64,000 bases of DNA, from assembly GCA_002279065.1 (NCBI GenBank), contig NCKB01000010.1, forward strand, positions 122,033 to 186,032, read 5' to 3'. Shown here piece by piece: positions 1 to 11,768 of this stretch. Positions within the stretch are counted from its first letter, which is position 1. Every line of letters begins with the position of its first letter. The notes beneath the pieces are model-generated. The model searched no databases and was not told where the DNA came from. It saw only the letters and a program-made list of their open reading frames with translations. The stretch is from Lysobacterales bacterium 15-68-25 (GTDB taxonomy: Bacteria > Pseudomonadota > Gammaproteobacteria > Xanthomonadales > Rhodanobacteraceae). The position numbers and the translations under genes were made by a program.

Positions 1-544
1 ACTTCAGATTGAAGTAGTCGAGGAACGCGCGGGTGGTGCCGAACAACGCGGGCCGGCCCGGTACGTCGCGATGGCCCACGACGCGGATCCAGTCGCGTTC
101 CTCCAGCGTCTTGATGATGTTGGAGGACACCACCACGCCGCGGATCTGTTCGATCTCCGGACGGGTGATCGGCTGGCGGTAGGCGATCAGCGCCAGCGTC
201 TCCAGCAGCGCACGGGAATAGCGGCTGGGCCGCTCGGTCCACATGCGCGACAGCCAGGGGTGCACGTCCTGCTTCACCTGGTAGCGGAAGCCGGAGGCGA
301 CCTCCATCAGCTCCACGCCACGGCCCTCGCAGTCACCGGCCAGCGCCTCGAGCGTGCGCGCAACCAGCTCGCGGGTCACTTCATGCTCTTCGCCGAACAG
401 TTCCACCAGCTGCGCCACGGTCAGCGGGTTGCCGGAGGCGAGCAGCGCCGCCTCGATGATCGGCTTGAGCTGCGCGATGCCGAGCGGCTCCGGGCGGACC
501 GGTTCGTCGCGGACCGGGCTGGCGAGTTCCTGGTTGTCACTCAT
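1..544 (-). CDS. scpB: Segregation and condensation protein B (3' end outside window)
   Basis: ScpB is the winged-helix kleisin partner that works with ScpA and SMC in chromosome compaction and segregation. Reading the minus strand from an ATG at 544 gives 181 residues with no stop before the window edge, so the C-terminus is missing. The typical ScpB signature is visible: an N-terminal stretch reading IEAALLASGNPLTVAQL, then ALLETLALIAYRQPITRPEI and a C-terminal RPALFGTT segment. The start overlaps the scpA stop by 8 bases, the usual scpA-scpB operon arrangement, which implies translational coupling. Identification is by family motifs read from the translation and is very secure. Confidence 0.95.
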   Translation of the reverse strand, partial: MSDNQELASPVRDEPVRPEPLGIAQLKPIIEAALLASGNPLTVAQLVELFGEEHEVTRELVARTLEALAGDCEGRGVELMEVASGFRYQVKQDVHPWLSRMWTERPSRYSRALLETLALIAYRQPITRPEIEQIRGVVVSSNIIKTLEERDWIRVVGHRDVPGRPALFGTTRAFLDYFNLK

Positions 545-1460
545 AGGCGGAGGCTTCTCCGGCGGATTCGTCGTTGGGCAGATCGGCTTCGGTGGCGTCC
601 TGGTAGTCGCCTGCGTCGGCCTTGGCCCGGAGGTAGATCGGCGCCAGCGGCGCTTCCTGCACGATCTCGATCAGCATTTCCTTGGCCAGCTCCAGCATGG
701 CCAGGAAGGTCACCACCACGCCGAGGCGACCCTCGGTAGGGTCGAACAGCGTCTCGAAGCGCTGGAAGTTGGCGCTTTCCAGCTTGCCGAGCAGTTCGCC
801 CATGCGCTGACGGACGCTGAGTGCCTCGCGCTTGATGGCGTGGTGGCCGAACAGTTCCGCGCGGTGCATCACGTCCTTGAGCGCCAGCAGCATCTCCTTC
901 AGGTCCAGCGGCGGCGGCAGGCGGATCACCGTGCGCTCGCCCGCGTCGACCTGCACCGGCACCGTGTCGCGTTCCACGCGGGGCAGGGCGTCGATGTCCT
1001 CGGCGGCCTTCTTGAACCGCTCGTACTCCTGCAGCCGGCGAACCAGGTCGGCGCGGGGATCCTCTTCCACGCCCTCCTCGGAGGGTGGCCGCGGCAGCAG
1101 CAGCCGCGACTTGATCTCGGCCAGGATCGCGGCCATCAGCAGATATTCGGCCGCCAGTTCTAGTCGCATCACATCGCGCATCAGCTCGATGTAGGCCATG
1201 TACTGGCGGGTGATCTCGGCGACCGGGATGTCCAGGATGTCCAGGTTCTGCCGGCGGATCAGGTAAAGCAGCAGGTCCAGCGGGCCTTCGAACGCTTCCA
1301 GGATGACTTCCAGCGCGTCCGGCGGGATGTACAGGTCCTGCGGCATTTGCAGGATCGGCTCGCCGCGCACGATCGCCAGCGGCATCTCCTGCTGCTGCGG
1401 CATCGACGCGAAAACGTCCGCTGGGCTGGTTGTCTGAGGCTCGCTTGGCTCAGTGCTCAT
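537..1460 (-). CDS. scpA: Segregation and condensation protein A
   Basis: ScpA is the kleisin subunit that bridges SMC heads and binds ScpB. The 307-residue product shows the family core: EAFEGPLDLLLYLIRRQNLDI near residue 70, then an acidic helical middle and a C-terminal winged-helix region (RFETLFDPTEGRLGVVVTFL). The reading frame stays open to 1529, but the extra upstream residues are arginine/proline-rich and not family-like. I therefore take the ATG at 1460, although no strong ribosome binding site is visible there. It overlaps scpB by 8 bases at its 3' end. Function is certain; the start is moderately certain. Confidence 0.95.
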   Translation of the reverse strand: MSTEPSEPQTTSPADVFASMPQQQEMPLAIVRGEPILQMPQDLYIPPDALEVILEAFEGPLDLLLYLIRRQNLDILDIPVAEITRQYMAYIELMRDVMRLELAAEYLLMAAILAEIKSRLLLPRPPSEEGVEEDPRADLVRRLQEYERFKKAAEDIDALPRVERDTVPVQVDAGERTVIRLPPPLDLKEMLLALKDVMHRAELFGHHAIKREALSVRQRMGELLGKLESANFQRFETLFDPTEGRLGVVVTFLAMLELAKEMLIEIVQEAPLAPIYLRAKADAGDYQDATEADLPNDESAGEASAYE

Positions 1461-2191
1461 CAATGCATGTCGTTGGGCCACCGCCTTGGCGGGCGGGGAT
1501 TGCACACGATTGGAACCGGACCCGTCCATCCGGCTTGCGCCGACGGATACGGGGGTTTCGCGCGCCGAGGTAGCCGCGCAATCTGGAAACGCTCCTGCTG
1601 CAGATGCCCGGCCTGGCTGGCGCCTTGGTCGCTAATGCCCGGCGAGATCCCTGGGGAATCATCGGGCGGGTCGCGACCAACCGCTGGGCGTCCGGTCCGG
1701 GATATGAGCCACGGTCGAGGCGCACGTGCCGTTGGGCGTCCGGGACGCTACGGGCATGTCAGTCGGTCGGCGGAGAGCATCGAATGTGGCTCTCGGGACG
1801 CTCTCCACTGCCTCGCCGGCAGGCTGGCGCCCTGTCTTAACCCCACGAATGGCCACAGCGTACTGGCTGGCCAGCCGCAAGTCCAGCCGCCGGCTGGCGG
1901 TCGCGTCATCGGGGCGCAATGTGCCGCTCATCGTCCATCCGCGGCATGCCTGCTTTCGGCGGCATCATGGGTCCGTCCGGCCGGATGGCGGTTTGGTGCG
2001 AACGGTGCGCTTCTGGGGAGCTCTGGCACATCGCTTGCTTTACCTGCTTGTCCCTGCGCGGACTTCGTGCCCCAATACGCTCTTGCCGGATTGGGGCCCG
2101 CGCGTCGGGGCACATTTGTTCACCGGCAGGTCTTCCAAGGCTTCCCGGTGCAACCGGGCCAGGCCCGCGGGAGACGGGCAAGCGAGGGAGC
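1461..2191. other. Long intergenic region without a convincing gene
   Basis: About 730 bases between scpA (minus) and the PilZ gene (plus). Several frames are open on both strands, but their translations are low-complexity arginine/proline/cysteine-rich strings with no recognisable domain and no good ribosome binding sites. A near-repeat GCTGGGCGTCCGG / GTTGGGCGTCCGG occurs around 1683 and 1731. Base composition looks a little less codon-structured than in the neighbours. It must hold the scpA promoter and the promoter for the PilZ gene. I see no tRNA, rRNA or clear terminator in it. Confidence 0.5.
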
Positions 2192-2557
2192 ATGATGGCG
2201 ATTGACAAGAATGCGGCGAGCGCCGACCAGGAACACCTGCGGCCGGCCCGGATGCGCATCGAGACCACGGTGCTTATGAGCCGAGGCGACCAGTCGCATC
2301 CGAGCGAGCTGGTGGACATCTCCGCGACCGGCCTGCTGGTCCGGCGCCCCCTGGGCTGGAAGGGCGAGCTGGGCGAGCCGTGGGTGCTGGACATGATCTT
2401 CGGCAGCGACCTGCACATCCATCTGGAGGCGACGGTGGCACGGATCTCCGACCATCATGTCGGCTACGCGTACTCGCGCATCCCCGAGGACAAGCAGGTC
2501 CCGCTGTGGAACCTGCTCGGCGGCTACGCCGACATCCTGGAGCAGTGGAACAACTGA
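2192..2557 (+). CDS. PilZ-domain protein
   Basis: A 121-122 residue single-domain protein resembling PilZ domains, which bind cyclic di-GMP and control motility or exopolysaccharide. The second half of the PilZ signature is present as DISATGLLV (family D/N-x-S-x-x-G). The first half, normally RxxxR, reads RPARMR, so the arginine spacing is not canonical. Two adjacent ATG codons (2192 and 2195) follow a GAGGGAG purine run, and either could be the start. The frame is open further upstream to 1919, but that part looks non-coding. A strong bidirectional terminator follows. Ligand binding is uncertain because of the altered first motif. Confidence 0.75.
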   Translation: MMAIDKNAASADQEHLRPARMRIETTVLMSRGDQSHPSELVDISATGLLVRRPLGWKGELGEPWVLDMIFGSDLHIHLEATVARISDHHVGYAYSRIPEDKQVPLWNLLGGYADILEQWNN

Positions 2558-2582
2558 GCGTGTCCTTTCCGCGGTCTCAAGC

Positions 2583-2609
2583 AAAACGCCCGCGTCATGC
2601 GGGCGTTTT
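2583..2609. terminator. Bidirectional rho-independent terminator
   Basis: A perfect 11-base inverted repeat AAAACGCCCGC / GCGGGCGTTTT with a 5-base loop lies between the convergent PilZ gene and fadD. The A-run on one side and the T-run on the other let it work for both strands. Confidence 0.85.
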
Positions 2610-2630
2610 CGCATCCGGCGGCGTCGCCGG

Positions 2631-4319
2631 TCAGTGGGCAGTGGCAGGTTTCTTGTCGTCCCGCAGCTCGCGTCGCAGGATCTTGCCGACATTGCTCTTG
2701 GGCAGGTCGGTGCGGAACTCGATGAACTTCGGCCGCTTGTAGCCGGTAAGGTTCTCGCGGCAGAACTCCTTCAGTGCGTCGGCGGTGAGGTTCGGGTCCT
2801 TGCGCACCACGAACAGCTTCACCACTTCTCCGGAATGCTCGTCCGGCACGCCGACCGCGGCGACCTCCGACACGCCCGGGTGCTGCATCACCGTGTCCTC
2901 GACCTCGTTCGGGTACACGTTGAAGCCGGACACCAGGATCATGTCCTTCTTGCGGTCCACGATGTAGAAGTAGCCGTTCTCGTCCATCCGGGCGATGTCG
3001 CCGGTATGCAGCCAGCCATTCGGTTCGAGCACCTTGGCGGTTTCCTCCGGCCGCTGCCAGTAGCCCTTCATCACCTGCGGGCCGCGCACCATCAGTTCGC
3101 CCACCTCGCCGACCGGCAGCGGCTGGTTCTCCTCCGACCAGATCGCCACCTCGGTGGAAGGAATCGGCAGGCCGATCGAGCCGTTGTATGCCTTCAGGTC
3201 GAGCGGGTTGATGCACGCAGCGGGCGAGGTCTCGGTGAGGCCGTAGGCTTCGGCCAGGGTGCAGCCGGTGACCTTTTTCCACCGCTCGGCAACGGCACGC
3301 TGCACCGCCATGCCACCGCCCAGCGTCAGGTGCAGGCGCGAGAAATCCACCTCGGCGAAGCCGGGCGTGTTGAGCAGGCCGTTGAACAGCGTGTTGACGC
3401 CGGTGAGCGCAGTGAAGTGCGACTTCTTCAGCTCCTCGACGAAGCCGGGCATGTCGCGCGGATTGGTGATCAGCCAGTTCAGGCCACCCAGGCGCATGAA
3501 GACCAGGCCGTTCGCGGTCAGCGAGAAGATGTGATAGAGCGGCAGGGCGGTGATGATGACCTCTTCACCTTCTTTCGCATTCCGGCCGATCCATGCCCCC
3601 GCCTGGAGCATGTTGGCCACCATGTTGCCGTGGCTGAGCATCGCGCCCTTGGCCACGCCGGTGGTGCCGCCGGTGTATTGCAGGAACGCCAGGTCGTCGT
3701 GGCCGAGCGCGACCTTCGGCAGCGGGTGGTGCGCGCCGCGCGCGAGGGCGTCGTTGAAGCGCACCGCCTGCGGCAGATCGAAGCTGGGCACCATCTTCTT
3801 GAGGTGCTTGGCGACCGCGTTCACCAGCATGCCCTTGAGGCCGCCAAGGAGGTCGCCGACGCCGGTCGTCACGATGTGCTCGACATGGGTCTCGGCGACC
3901 ACCTGCTCGAGCGTCGCGGCGAAATTGTCCAGCACCACGATCGCCTTCGCGCCGGAGTCCTCCAGCTGGTGCTTCAGCTCGCGCGCGGTATAGAGCGGGT
4001 TGGTGTTGACCACCACCAAGCCGGCGCGCAGCGCGCCGAACAGAGCGATCGGATACTGCAGGACGTTCGGCATCATGATGGCGATGCGGTCGCCCTTGGC
4101 GAGCTTGAGTTCGCCGACGAGAAAGCCGGCGAACTTCGCGCTCATCGCATCGATCTCGCCATAGCTGAGCTGTTTGCCGAAGCTGGCGAAGGCCGGCCGA
4201 TCCCGGAACTTGCCGAAGGCTTCCTCGAGCACCGCGACGACCGAAGCGTAGGCGCCCAGGTCGATCTCGGCAGGGACGCCTTCCGGATAGTGGTCAAGCC
4301 ACGGACGCTCTTTGCTCAT
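2631..4319 (-). CDS. fadD: Long-chain fatty acid--CoA ligase
   Basis: FadD activates fatty acids to acyl-CoA with ATP (acyl-AMP intermediate) for beta-oxidation or phospholipid synthesis, usually at the inner membrane. The 562-residue product carries the ANL-superfamily P-loop YTGGTTGVAKGA (about residue 215), the AYGLTETSP motif, the GWLHTGDIARMDENGYFYI segment and a C-terminal SNVGKILRRELR with the catalytic lysine. Length matches E. coli FadD (561). The ATG at 4319 gives MSKERPWLDHYP, the usual N-terminus; the longer open frame upstream is antisense to the lipoprotein gene. It stands alone between a terminator and a divergent gene. Confidence 0.95.
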   Translation of the reverse strand: MSKERPWLDHYPEGVPAEIDLGAYASVVAVLEEAFGKFRDRPAFASFGKQLSYGEIDAMSAKFAGFLVGELKLAKGDRIAIMMPNVLQYPIALFGALRAGLVVVNTNPLYTARELKHQLEDSGAKAIVVLDNFAATLEQVVAETHVEHIVTTGVGDLLGGLKGMLVNAVAKHLKKMVPSFDLPQAVRFNDALARGAHHPLPKVALGHDDLAFLQYTGGTTGVAKGAMLSHGNMVANMLQAGAWIGRNAKEGEEVIITALPLYHIFSLTANGLVFMRLGGLNWLITNPRDMPGFVEELKKSHFTALTGVNTLFNGLLNTPGFAEVDFSRLHLTLGGGMAVQRAVAERWKKVTGCTLAEAYGLTETSPAACINPLDLKAYNGSIGLPIPSTEVAIWSEENQPLPVGEVGELMVRGPQVMKGYWQRPEETAKVLEPNGWLHTGDIARMDENGYFYIVDRKKDMILVSGFNVYPNEVEDTVMQHPGVSEVAAVGVPDEHSGEVVKLFVVRKDPNLTADALKEFCRENLTGYKRPKFIEFRTDLPKSNVGKILRRELRDDKKPATAH

Positions 4320-4445
4320 GGTGATCCTTGCGCTCCTGGATACGGATGGCCGCCTGCCGCGGCCGGTCATCGACATGACGCGGCATTGGAGCATACGCTC
4401 GCGTATAGCGGCAAGCCGCGCCGCAACGACCCGGAAGCCTTCCGC

Positions 4446-4886
4446 ATGAGCCTGCGCCGACTGCTCCTCGTCCTCTGCCTGTCCATCGTTTCCGGCCTGC
4501 TCGCCGGGTGCCACCGGGTGCCTGCCGAGGAGGCCGTCCGGCAGGCGGTGGCGGGGGCCGCGCAGGCGGCTGAGGCCGTCGATGCGGGGGCGTTCCGGAA
4601 CCGTCTGGGCGAGGATTTCACCGGCAACCGCGGCGAGGTCGACCGCAGGCAACTGGTCGACCTGCTGCGCCTGGCGAAGCTTCGCGGCGAATCGATCCAC
4701 GCGCTGATGGGGCCGGTCACGGTCGAGCCGCGCGGGGATCGCTTCGTGGCGACGTTCACCGTGACGCTGACCAGCGGCGGCCGCCTGCTACCCTCGGACA
4801 TGGGCGTCTATCGGGTCGAGAGCGCCTGGCGCAAGGAGGGCGGCGACTGGGTGTGCTACGCCGCCACCTGGTCGCGGCCGCTCTAG
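4446..4886 (+). CDS. Putative lipoprotein of unknown function
   Basis: A 146-residue protein with a clear lipoprotein signal peptide: positively charged MSLRR, a hydrophobic stretch, and a lipobox LLAGC with the acylated cysteine at residue 22. The mature part is about 125 residues, with an alpha-helical first half (AEEAVRQAVAGAAQAAEAV) and a beta-rich second half ending in RKEGGDWVCYAATWSRPL. This layout resembles small nuclear-transport-factor-2-like or DUF4440-type folds, but I cannot assign one with confidence. It is divergent from fadD and followed by a shared terminator. Confidence 0.75.
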   Translation: MSLRRLLLVLCLSIVSGLLAGCHRVPAEEAVRQAVAGAAQAAEAVDAGAFRNRLGEDFTGNRGEVDRRQLVDLLRLAKLRGESIHALMGPVTVEPRGDRFVATFTVTLTSGGRLLPSDMGVYRVESAWRKEGGDWVCYAATWSRPL

Positions 4887-4911
4887 GTTCGCCCGCAAGG
4901 CTCCCTCAAAA

Positions 4912-4941
4912 GCAAGACGCCGCCGGGAGGCGGCGTCTTGC
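4912..4941 (-). terminator. Rho-independent terminator of acnA
   Basis: A 13-base perfect stem GCAAGACGCCGCC / GGCGGCGTCTTGC with a 4-base loop. On the minus strand it is followed by TTTTGAGG, placing it just after the acnA stop. It may also stop plus-strand transcription from the lipoprotein gene. Confidence 0.8.
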
Positions 4942-4962
4942 CTGTTGCGTATGCGGGCGTAC

Positions 4963-7713
<2,751 letters not shown>

Positions 7714-8151
7714 GGCTAACTCCTTTGTTGCTTGAGGCTGGCGGACGCGGGGAGGCGGAACGAATCCATGGTACGCGCGTCGGGGTCAAGGCGACGTGGC
7801 GAGACGGCGGCGGCATGGGGGACATCATGCCGGTCCGTCCGCGTGTGATCGCGTCCCATCGTGCGCACCACGATCTCGGGTCGCTGGCCGATGACCGCAA
7901 GCGCCGTTGAAAGCCCTTGCCTTGCACGATTTCGAACGCTCCCGGAAACAGTGTCTTGCGTTGCGGCTGGGTTGCTGCGACTGGCAAAATATCGCGGTTT
8001 ACCGCCGCCGCGAGGCGGCTTCTGGCCTTGCTTCCAGGCCGGTCGACGTTGCCGTGCTGGCCGTACCCGTCCGGACAGTTGCGTGTCGTCGAGCGGCTCA
8101 CGTGAGGCCACCCCGGTACCCGCGCGCACCCACCCCAAGGGACTTGAGATC
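7714..8151. promoter_or_regulatory. Divergent intergenic region between acnA and acnB
   Basis: 438 bases separate the start codons of two aconitase genes pointing away from each other, so both promoters must lie here. Open frames in this stretch are arginine/proline-rich shadows. An AT-richer patch around 7984-8003 (GGCAAAATATCGCGGTTTACC) could contain a -10 element for acnB, but I cannot define a promoter with confidence. No terminator is seen. Confidence 0.4.
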
Positions 8152-10743
8152 ATGCTTACCGCCTATCGCCAACACGCCGCCGAACGCCAGGCCCTCGGCG
8201 TTCCGCCGCTGCCGCTCACCGCACAGCAGACGGCCGAACTGATCGAACTGCTGAAGAATCCCCCGGCTGGCGAGGAAGCCTTCCTGGTCCAGCTGCTGAG
8301 CGAGCGCGTGCCGGCCGGCGTGGACGACGCGGCGAAGGTGAAGGCCTCGTATCTCGCGGCCGTCGCGTTCGGCACCGAGGTCTGCCCGCTGATCAGTCGC
8401 GAGAAGGCGACCGAGCTGCTCGGCACCATGCTGGGTGGCTACAACATCCATCCGCTGATCCAGCTGCTCGACGACGCGCAGCTGGGCGGCATCGCCGCCG
8501 AGGCGCTGAAGAAGACCCTGCTGATGTTCGACTCCTTCCACGACGTGAAGGAAAAGGCCGACGCCGGCAACGCCCATGCCCAGGCCGTGCTGAAGAGCTG
8601 GGCCGAGGCCGAGTGGTTCACCTCGCGTCCCGAGGTGCCGGAGTCGCTGACTGTCACCGTGTTCAAGGTGCCGGGCGAGACCAACACCGACGACCTGTCG
8701 CCGGCTCCCGACGCCACCACCCGCCCGGACATCCCGCTGCACGCGCTGGCGATGCTGAAGAACAAGCGCGAGGGTGCGCCGTTCCAGCCGGAAGAGGACG
8801 GCAAGCGCGGTCCAATCCAGCTGATCGCCGACCTGAAGAACAAGGGCCACATGGTTGCCTACGTCGGCGACGTGGTCGGCACCGGCTCCAGCCGCAAGAG
8901 CGCCACCAACTCGGTGCTGTGGTGGACCGGCGAGGACATCCCGTTCATCCCGAACAAGCGCTTCGGCGGCGTCTGCCTGGGCGGCAAGATTGCCCCGATC
9001 TTCTACAACACCATGGAAGACGCCGGCGCGCTGCCGATCGAGCTGGACGTCTCGAAGATGGAGATGGGCGACGTCGTCGAGCTGCGCCCGTACGAGGGCA
9101 AGGCGCTGAAGAACGGCGAGGTGATCGCCGAGTTCCAGGTGAAGTCCGACGTGCTGTTCGACGAGGTGCGCGCCGGTGGCCGCATCCCGCTGATCATCGG
9201 CCGCGGCCTCACCGCCAAGGCGCGCGAGGCGCTGGGTCTGCCGGCCTCGACCCTGTTCCGCCAGCCGCAGCAGCCGGCCGATACCGGCAAGGGCTACTCG
9301 CTGGCGCAGAAGATGGTCGGCCGCGCCTGCGGGCTGCCGGAAGGCCAGGGCGTGCGCCCGGGTACCTACTGCGAGCCGAAGATGACCTCGGTCGGTTCGC
9401 AGGACACCACCGGCCCGATGACCCGCGACGAGCTGAAGGACCTGGCCTGCCTGGGCTTCTCGGCCGACCTGGTGATGCAGTCGTTCTGCCACACCGCCGC
9501 CTACCCGAAGCCGGTGGACGTGAAGACCCACCACACCCTGCCGGAATTCATCTCCACCCGCGGCGGCATCTCGCTGCGCCCGGGCGACGGCGTGATCCAC
9601 AGCTGGCTCAACCGCATGCTGCTGCCCGACACCGTCGGCACCGGCGGCGACAGCCACACCCGCTTCCCGATCGGCATCTCGTTCCCGGCCGGCTCCGGCC
9701 TGGTCGCGTTCGCCGCGGCAACCGGCGTGATGCCGCTGGACATGCCGGAATCCGTGCTGGTGCGCTTCAAGGGCGAGCTGCAGCCGGGCGTCACCCTGCG
9801 TGACCTGGTCAACGCGATCCCGTACTACGCGATCAAGCAGGGTCTGCTCACCGTTGCCAAGCAGGGCAAGAAGAACGTGTTCTCCGGCCGCATCCTGGAG
9901 ATCGAGGGCCTGCCGGACCTGAAGGTGGAGCAGGCGTTCGAGCTGTCCGATGCCTCGGCCGAGCGTTCGGCCGCCGGTTGCACGGTGCGCCTGAACAAGG
10001 AACCGATCATCGAGTACCTCAACAGCAACATCACGCTGCTGAAGTACATGATCGCCCAGGGCTACAAGGACGCCCGCAGCCTGCAGCGCCGCATCGCCAA
10101 GATGGAGGAGTGGCTGGCCAACCCGCAGCTGCTCGAGCCGGACGCCGACGCCGAGTACGCTGCGGTCATCGAGATCGACCTGGCCGACGTGCACGAGCCG
10201 ATCGTGGCCTGCCCGAACGATCCGGACGACGTGAAGACCCTGTCCGAGGTGGCCGGCGCAGTCATCGACGAGGTGTTCATCGGTTCGTGCATGACGAATA
10301 TTGGTCATTTCCGCGCCGCGTCGAAGCTGCTGGAAGGCAAGCGCGACATCCCGACCAAGCTGTGGGTGGCCCCGCCGACCAAGATGGACGCGCAGGAGCT
10401 GACCAAGGAAGGCCACTACGGCACCTTCGGCACCGCCGGCGCGCGTATGGAGATGCCGGGCTGCTCGCTGTGCATGGGCAACCAGGCGCAGGTGAAGGAG
10501 GGCGCGACGGTGTTCTCCACCTCCACCCGCAACTTCCCCAACCGCCTCGGCAAGAACTCCAACGTCTACCTCGGCTCGGCCGAGCTGGCGGCGGTGTGCT
10601 CACGCCTGGGCCGGATCCCGAGCAAGGCCGAGTACATGGAGGCCATGGGCGTGATCAACGCCAGTGGCGCGGCGATCTACAAGTACATGAACTTCGACCA
10701 GATCGAGGACTTCAAGGAAGTCGCCGACACCGTCGCCGGCTGA
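8152..10743 (+). CDS. acnB: Aconitate hydratase B / 2-methylisocitrate dehydratase
   Basis: AcnB is the main TCA-cycle aconitase of many Gram-negatives and can also hydrate 2-methyl-cis-aconitate in propionate metabolism. The 863-residue protein matches the usual length (865 in E. coli). It starts [22 protein letters not shown], with the HEAT-like N-terminal domain typical of AcnB. Cluster cysteines are visible in [12 protein letters not shown] (about 713) and [13 protein letters not shown] (about 770). The ATG at 8152 is preceded by an AAGGGA motif 10 bases away. The frame is open upstream to 7861, but that part is not AcnB-like. Confidence 0.97.
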   Translation: MLTAYRQHAAERQALGVPPLPLTAQQTAELIELLKNPPAGEEAFLVQLLSERVPAGVDDAAKVKASYLAAVAFGTEVCPLISREKATELLGTMLGGYNIHPLIQLLDDAQLGGIAAEALKKTLLMFDSFHDVKEKADAGNAHAQAVLKSWAEAEWFTSRPEVPESLTVTVFKVPGETNTDDLSPAPDATTRPDIPLHALAMLKNKREGAPFQPEEDGKRGPIQLIADLKNKGHMVAYVGDVVGTGSSRKSATNSVLWWTGEDIPFIPNKRFGGVCLGGKIAPIFYNTMEDAGALPIELDVSKMEMGDVVELRPYEGKALKNGEVIAEFQVKSDVLFDEVRAGGRIPLIIGRGLTAKAREALGLPASTLFRQPQQPADTGKGYSLAQKMVGRACGLPEGQGVRPGTYCEPKMTSVGSQDTTGPMTRDELKDLACLGFSADLVMQSFCHTAAYPKPVDVKTHHTLPEFISTRGGISLRPGDGVIHSWLNRMLLPDTVGTGGDSHTRFPIGISFPAGSGLVAFAAATGVMPLDMPESVLVRFKGELQPGVTLRDLVNAIPYYAIKQGLLTVAKQGKKNVFSGRILEIEGLPDLKVEQAFELSDASAERSAAGCTVRLNKEPIIEYLNSNITLLKYMIAQGYKDARSLQRRIAKMEEWLANPQLLEPDADAEYAAVIEIDLADVHEPIVACPNDPDDVKTLSEVAGAVIDEVFIGSCMTNIGHFRAASKLLEGKRDIPTKLWVAPPTKMDAQELTKEGHYGTFGTAGARMEMPGCSLCMGNQAQVKEGATVFSTSTRNFPNRLGKNSNVYLGSAELAAVCSRLGRIPSKAEYMEAMGVINASGAAIYKYMNFDQIEDFKEVADTVAG

Positions 10744-10766
10744 ACCGGCCCGCGATGAGCCCGACG

Positions 10767-10789
10767 AAGCCCGGCCCCGTGCCGGGCTT
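10767..10789 (+). terminator. Rho-independent terminator after acnB
   Basis: Stem AAGCCCGGC / GCCGGGCTT with a 5-base loop, followed by a short T-containing tail, located 24 bases after the acnB stop codon. Confidence 0.7.
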
Positions 10790-10857
10790 TGTCGTTATGC
10801 TGTGCGGCCAAGCGGCGGGGGCAGGCGCGCCCGCGCGGAGCGGAGCCCGACGCCCGG

Positions 10858-11763
10858 ATGATTTCCAGCCTTCTCTCGGTCGTGTCCCTGCGCGACCTCA
10901 CCCTGGTCCAGGCGGTCAGCCGCCATGGCAGTTTCAACAGTGCGGCGCGGGCCATGCACATCAGCCCGTCGGGACTGTCGCACCAGGTACAGAAGGTCGA
11001 GCAGGCGCTCGGCGCGCCGTTGTTCGAGCGGGGCGGTCGACGCATCGTGCCCACTGCCGGCGGCCAGCGCCTGCTGGTACAGATCGCCGCCGTGCTGACT
11101 GCTGCCGAGCACCTGCAACAGGCCGCCCGGGCCGGCGAGGTCGCCTTTGGCGGCGAGCTGCGGCTGGGCGTGCCGGCCTCGCTGGGTCCCTACCTGCTGC
11201 CGCATCTGATCGCTCCGTTTCCCCAGCATTTCCCCGGCACCCGGTTGAGCCTGTCCGAAGGCAAGCCGAAAGGGCTGCTGCGGCGCCTGCACGAGGGCGA
11301 GCTGGACGCCGTGCTCGCTCCGCCGCCGGCCGTCTCGCCGGCCGGCATCGCCAGTCGGCCGCTGTTCTTCGAGCCGTGGGAAGTGATGTTGCGGGCCGAC
11401 CACCCGCTGGCCGGCAAGTCGACGCTGGCGCTCAACCAGCTCGATGCCGCCGAGGCCACGGTGATGGCCGAATACCACCAGGACGGCGTGGTCGAGGCCG
11501 GGCAGGTGCAGGACGTGAGCCTGGAGAGCCTGGCTGCACTGGTCGAGCTGCGTGGCGGCTATGCACTGGTGCCGGCACTGGCGCGCGATCGATTGTCGTC
11601 GATCCCGGCCGTGACCCTGGCCAAGATCCGCGGTCCGGCGCCCGGCCGGGAAATCGCCCTGTACTGGCGCGAGGCCTCGCCCTGGGGGGCGGATCTGGTC
11701 TCGTTCGCCGAGCTGCTACGTCAGATCGCTCGCCGTCGGCCGGGGCTGCGCCTGCTGGACTGA
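10858..11763 (+). CDS. LysR-family transcriptional regulator, OxyR-like but cysteine-free
   Basis: A 301-residue LysR-type regulator. Residues 10-70 form the winged helix-turn-helix (GSFNSAARAMHISPSGLSHQ, then LFERGGRRIVPTAGG). The rest is a periplasmic-binding-protein-like effector domain that reads like OxyR (GPYLLPHLIAPFPQHFPGT; SLESLAALVELRGGYALVPA). OxyR senses peroxide through two cysteines, but this protein has no cysteine at all, and the corresponding segment reads EYHQDGVVEAG. Peroxide sensing by disulphide formation is therefore excluded. The ATG at 10858 removes an upstream extension with no LysR similarity. Target genes are unknown; acnB lies immediately upstream and hflD converges on it. 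Confidence 0.85.
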   Translation: MISSLLSVVSLRDLTLVQAVSRHGSFNSAARAMHISPSGLSHQVQKVEQALGAPLFERGGRRIVPTAGGQRLLVQIAAVLTAAEHLQQAARAGEVAFGGELRLGVPASLGPYLLPHLIAPFPQHFPGTRLSLSEGKPKGLLRRLHEGELDAVLAPPPAVSPAGIASRPLFFEPWEVMLRADHPLAGKSTLALNQLDAAEATVMAEYHQDGVVEAGQVQDVSLESLAALVELRGGYALVPALARDRLSSIPAVTLAKIRGPAPGREIALYWREASPWGADLVSFAELLRQIARRRPGLRLLD

Positions 11764-11768
11764 GGATC

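Noticed and set aside
1347..2195. 282-residue plus-strand frame across the scpA start and following gap
   Set aside because: Begins inside scpA on the opposite strand, has no domain or ribosome binding site, and reads as random Arg/Pro/Cys-rich sequence.
2457..4886. 809-residue open frame antisense to fadD
   Set aside because: Histidine/valine/glutamate-rich shadow caused by high GC at third codon positions. fadD on the other strand is fully motif-supported; only the 3' part from 4446 (lipoprotein) is real.
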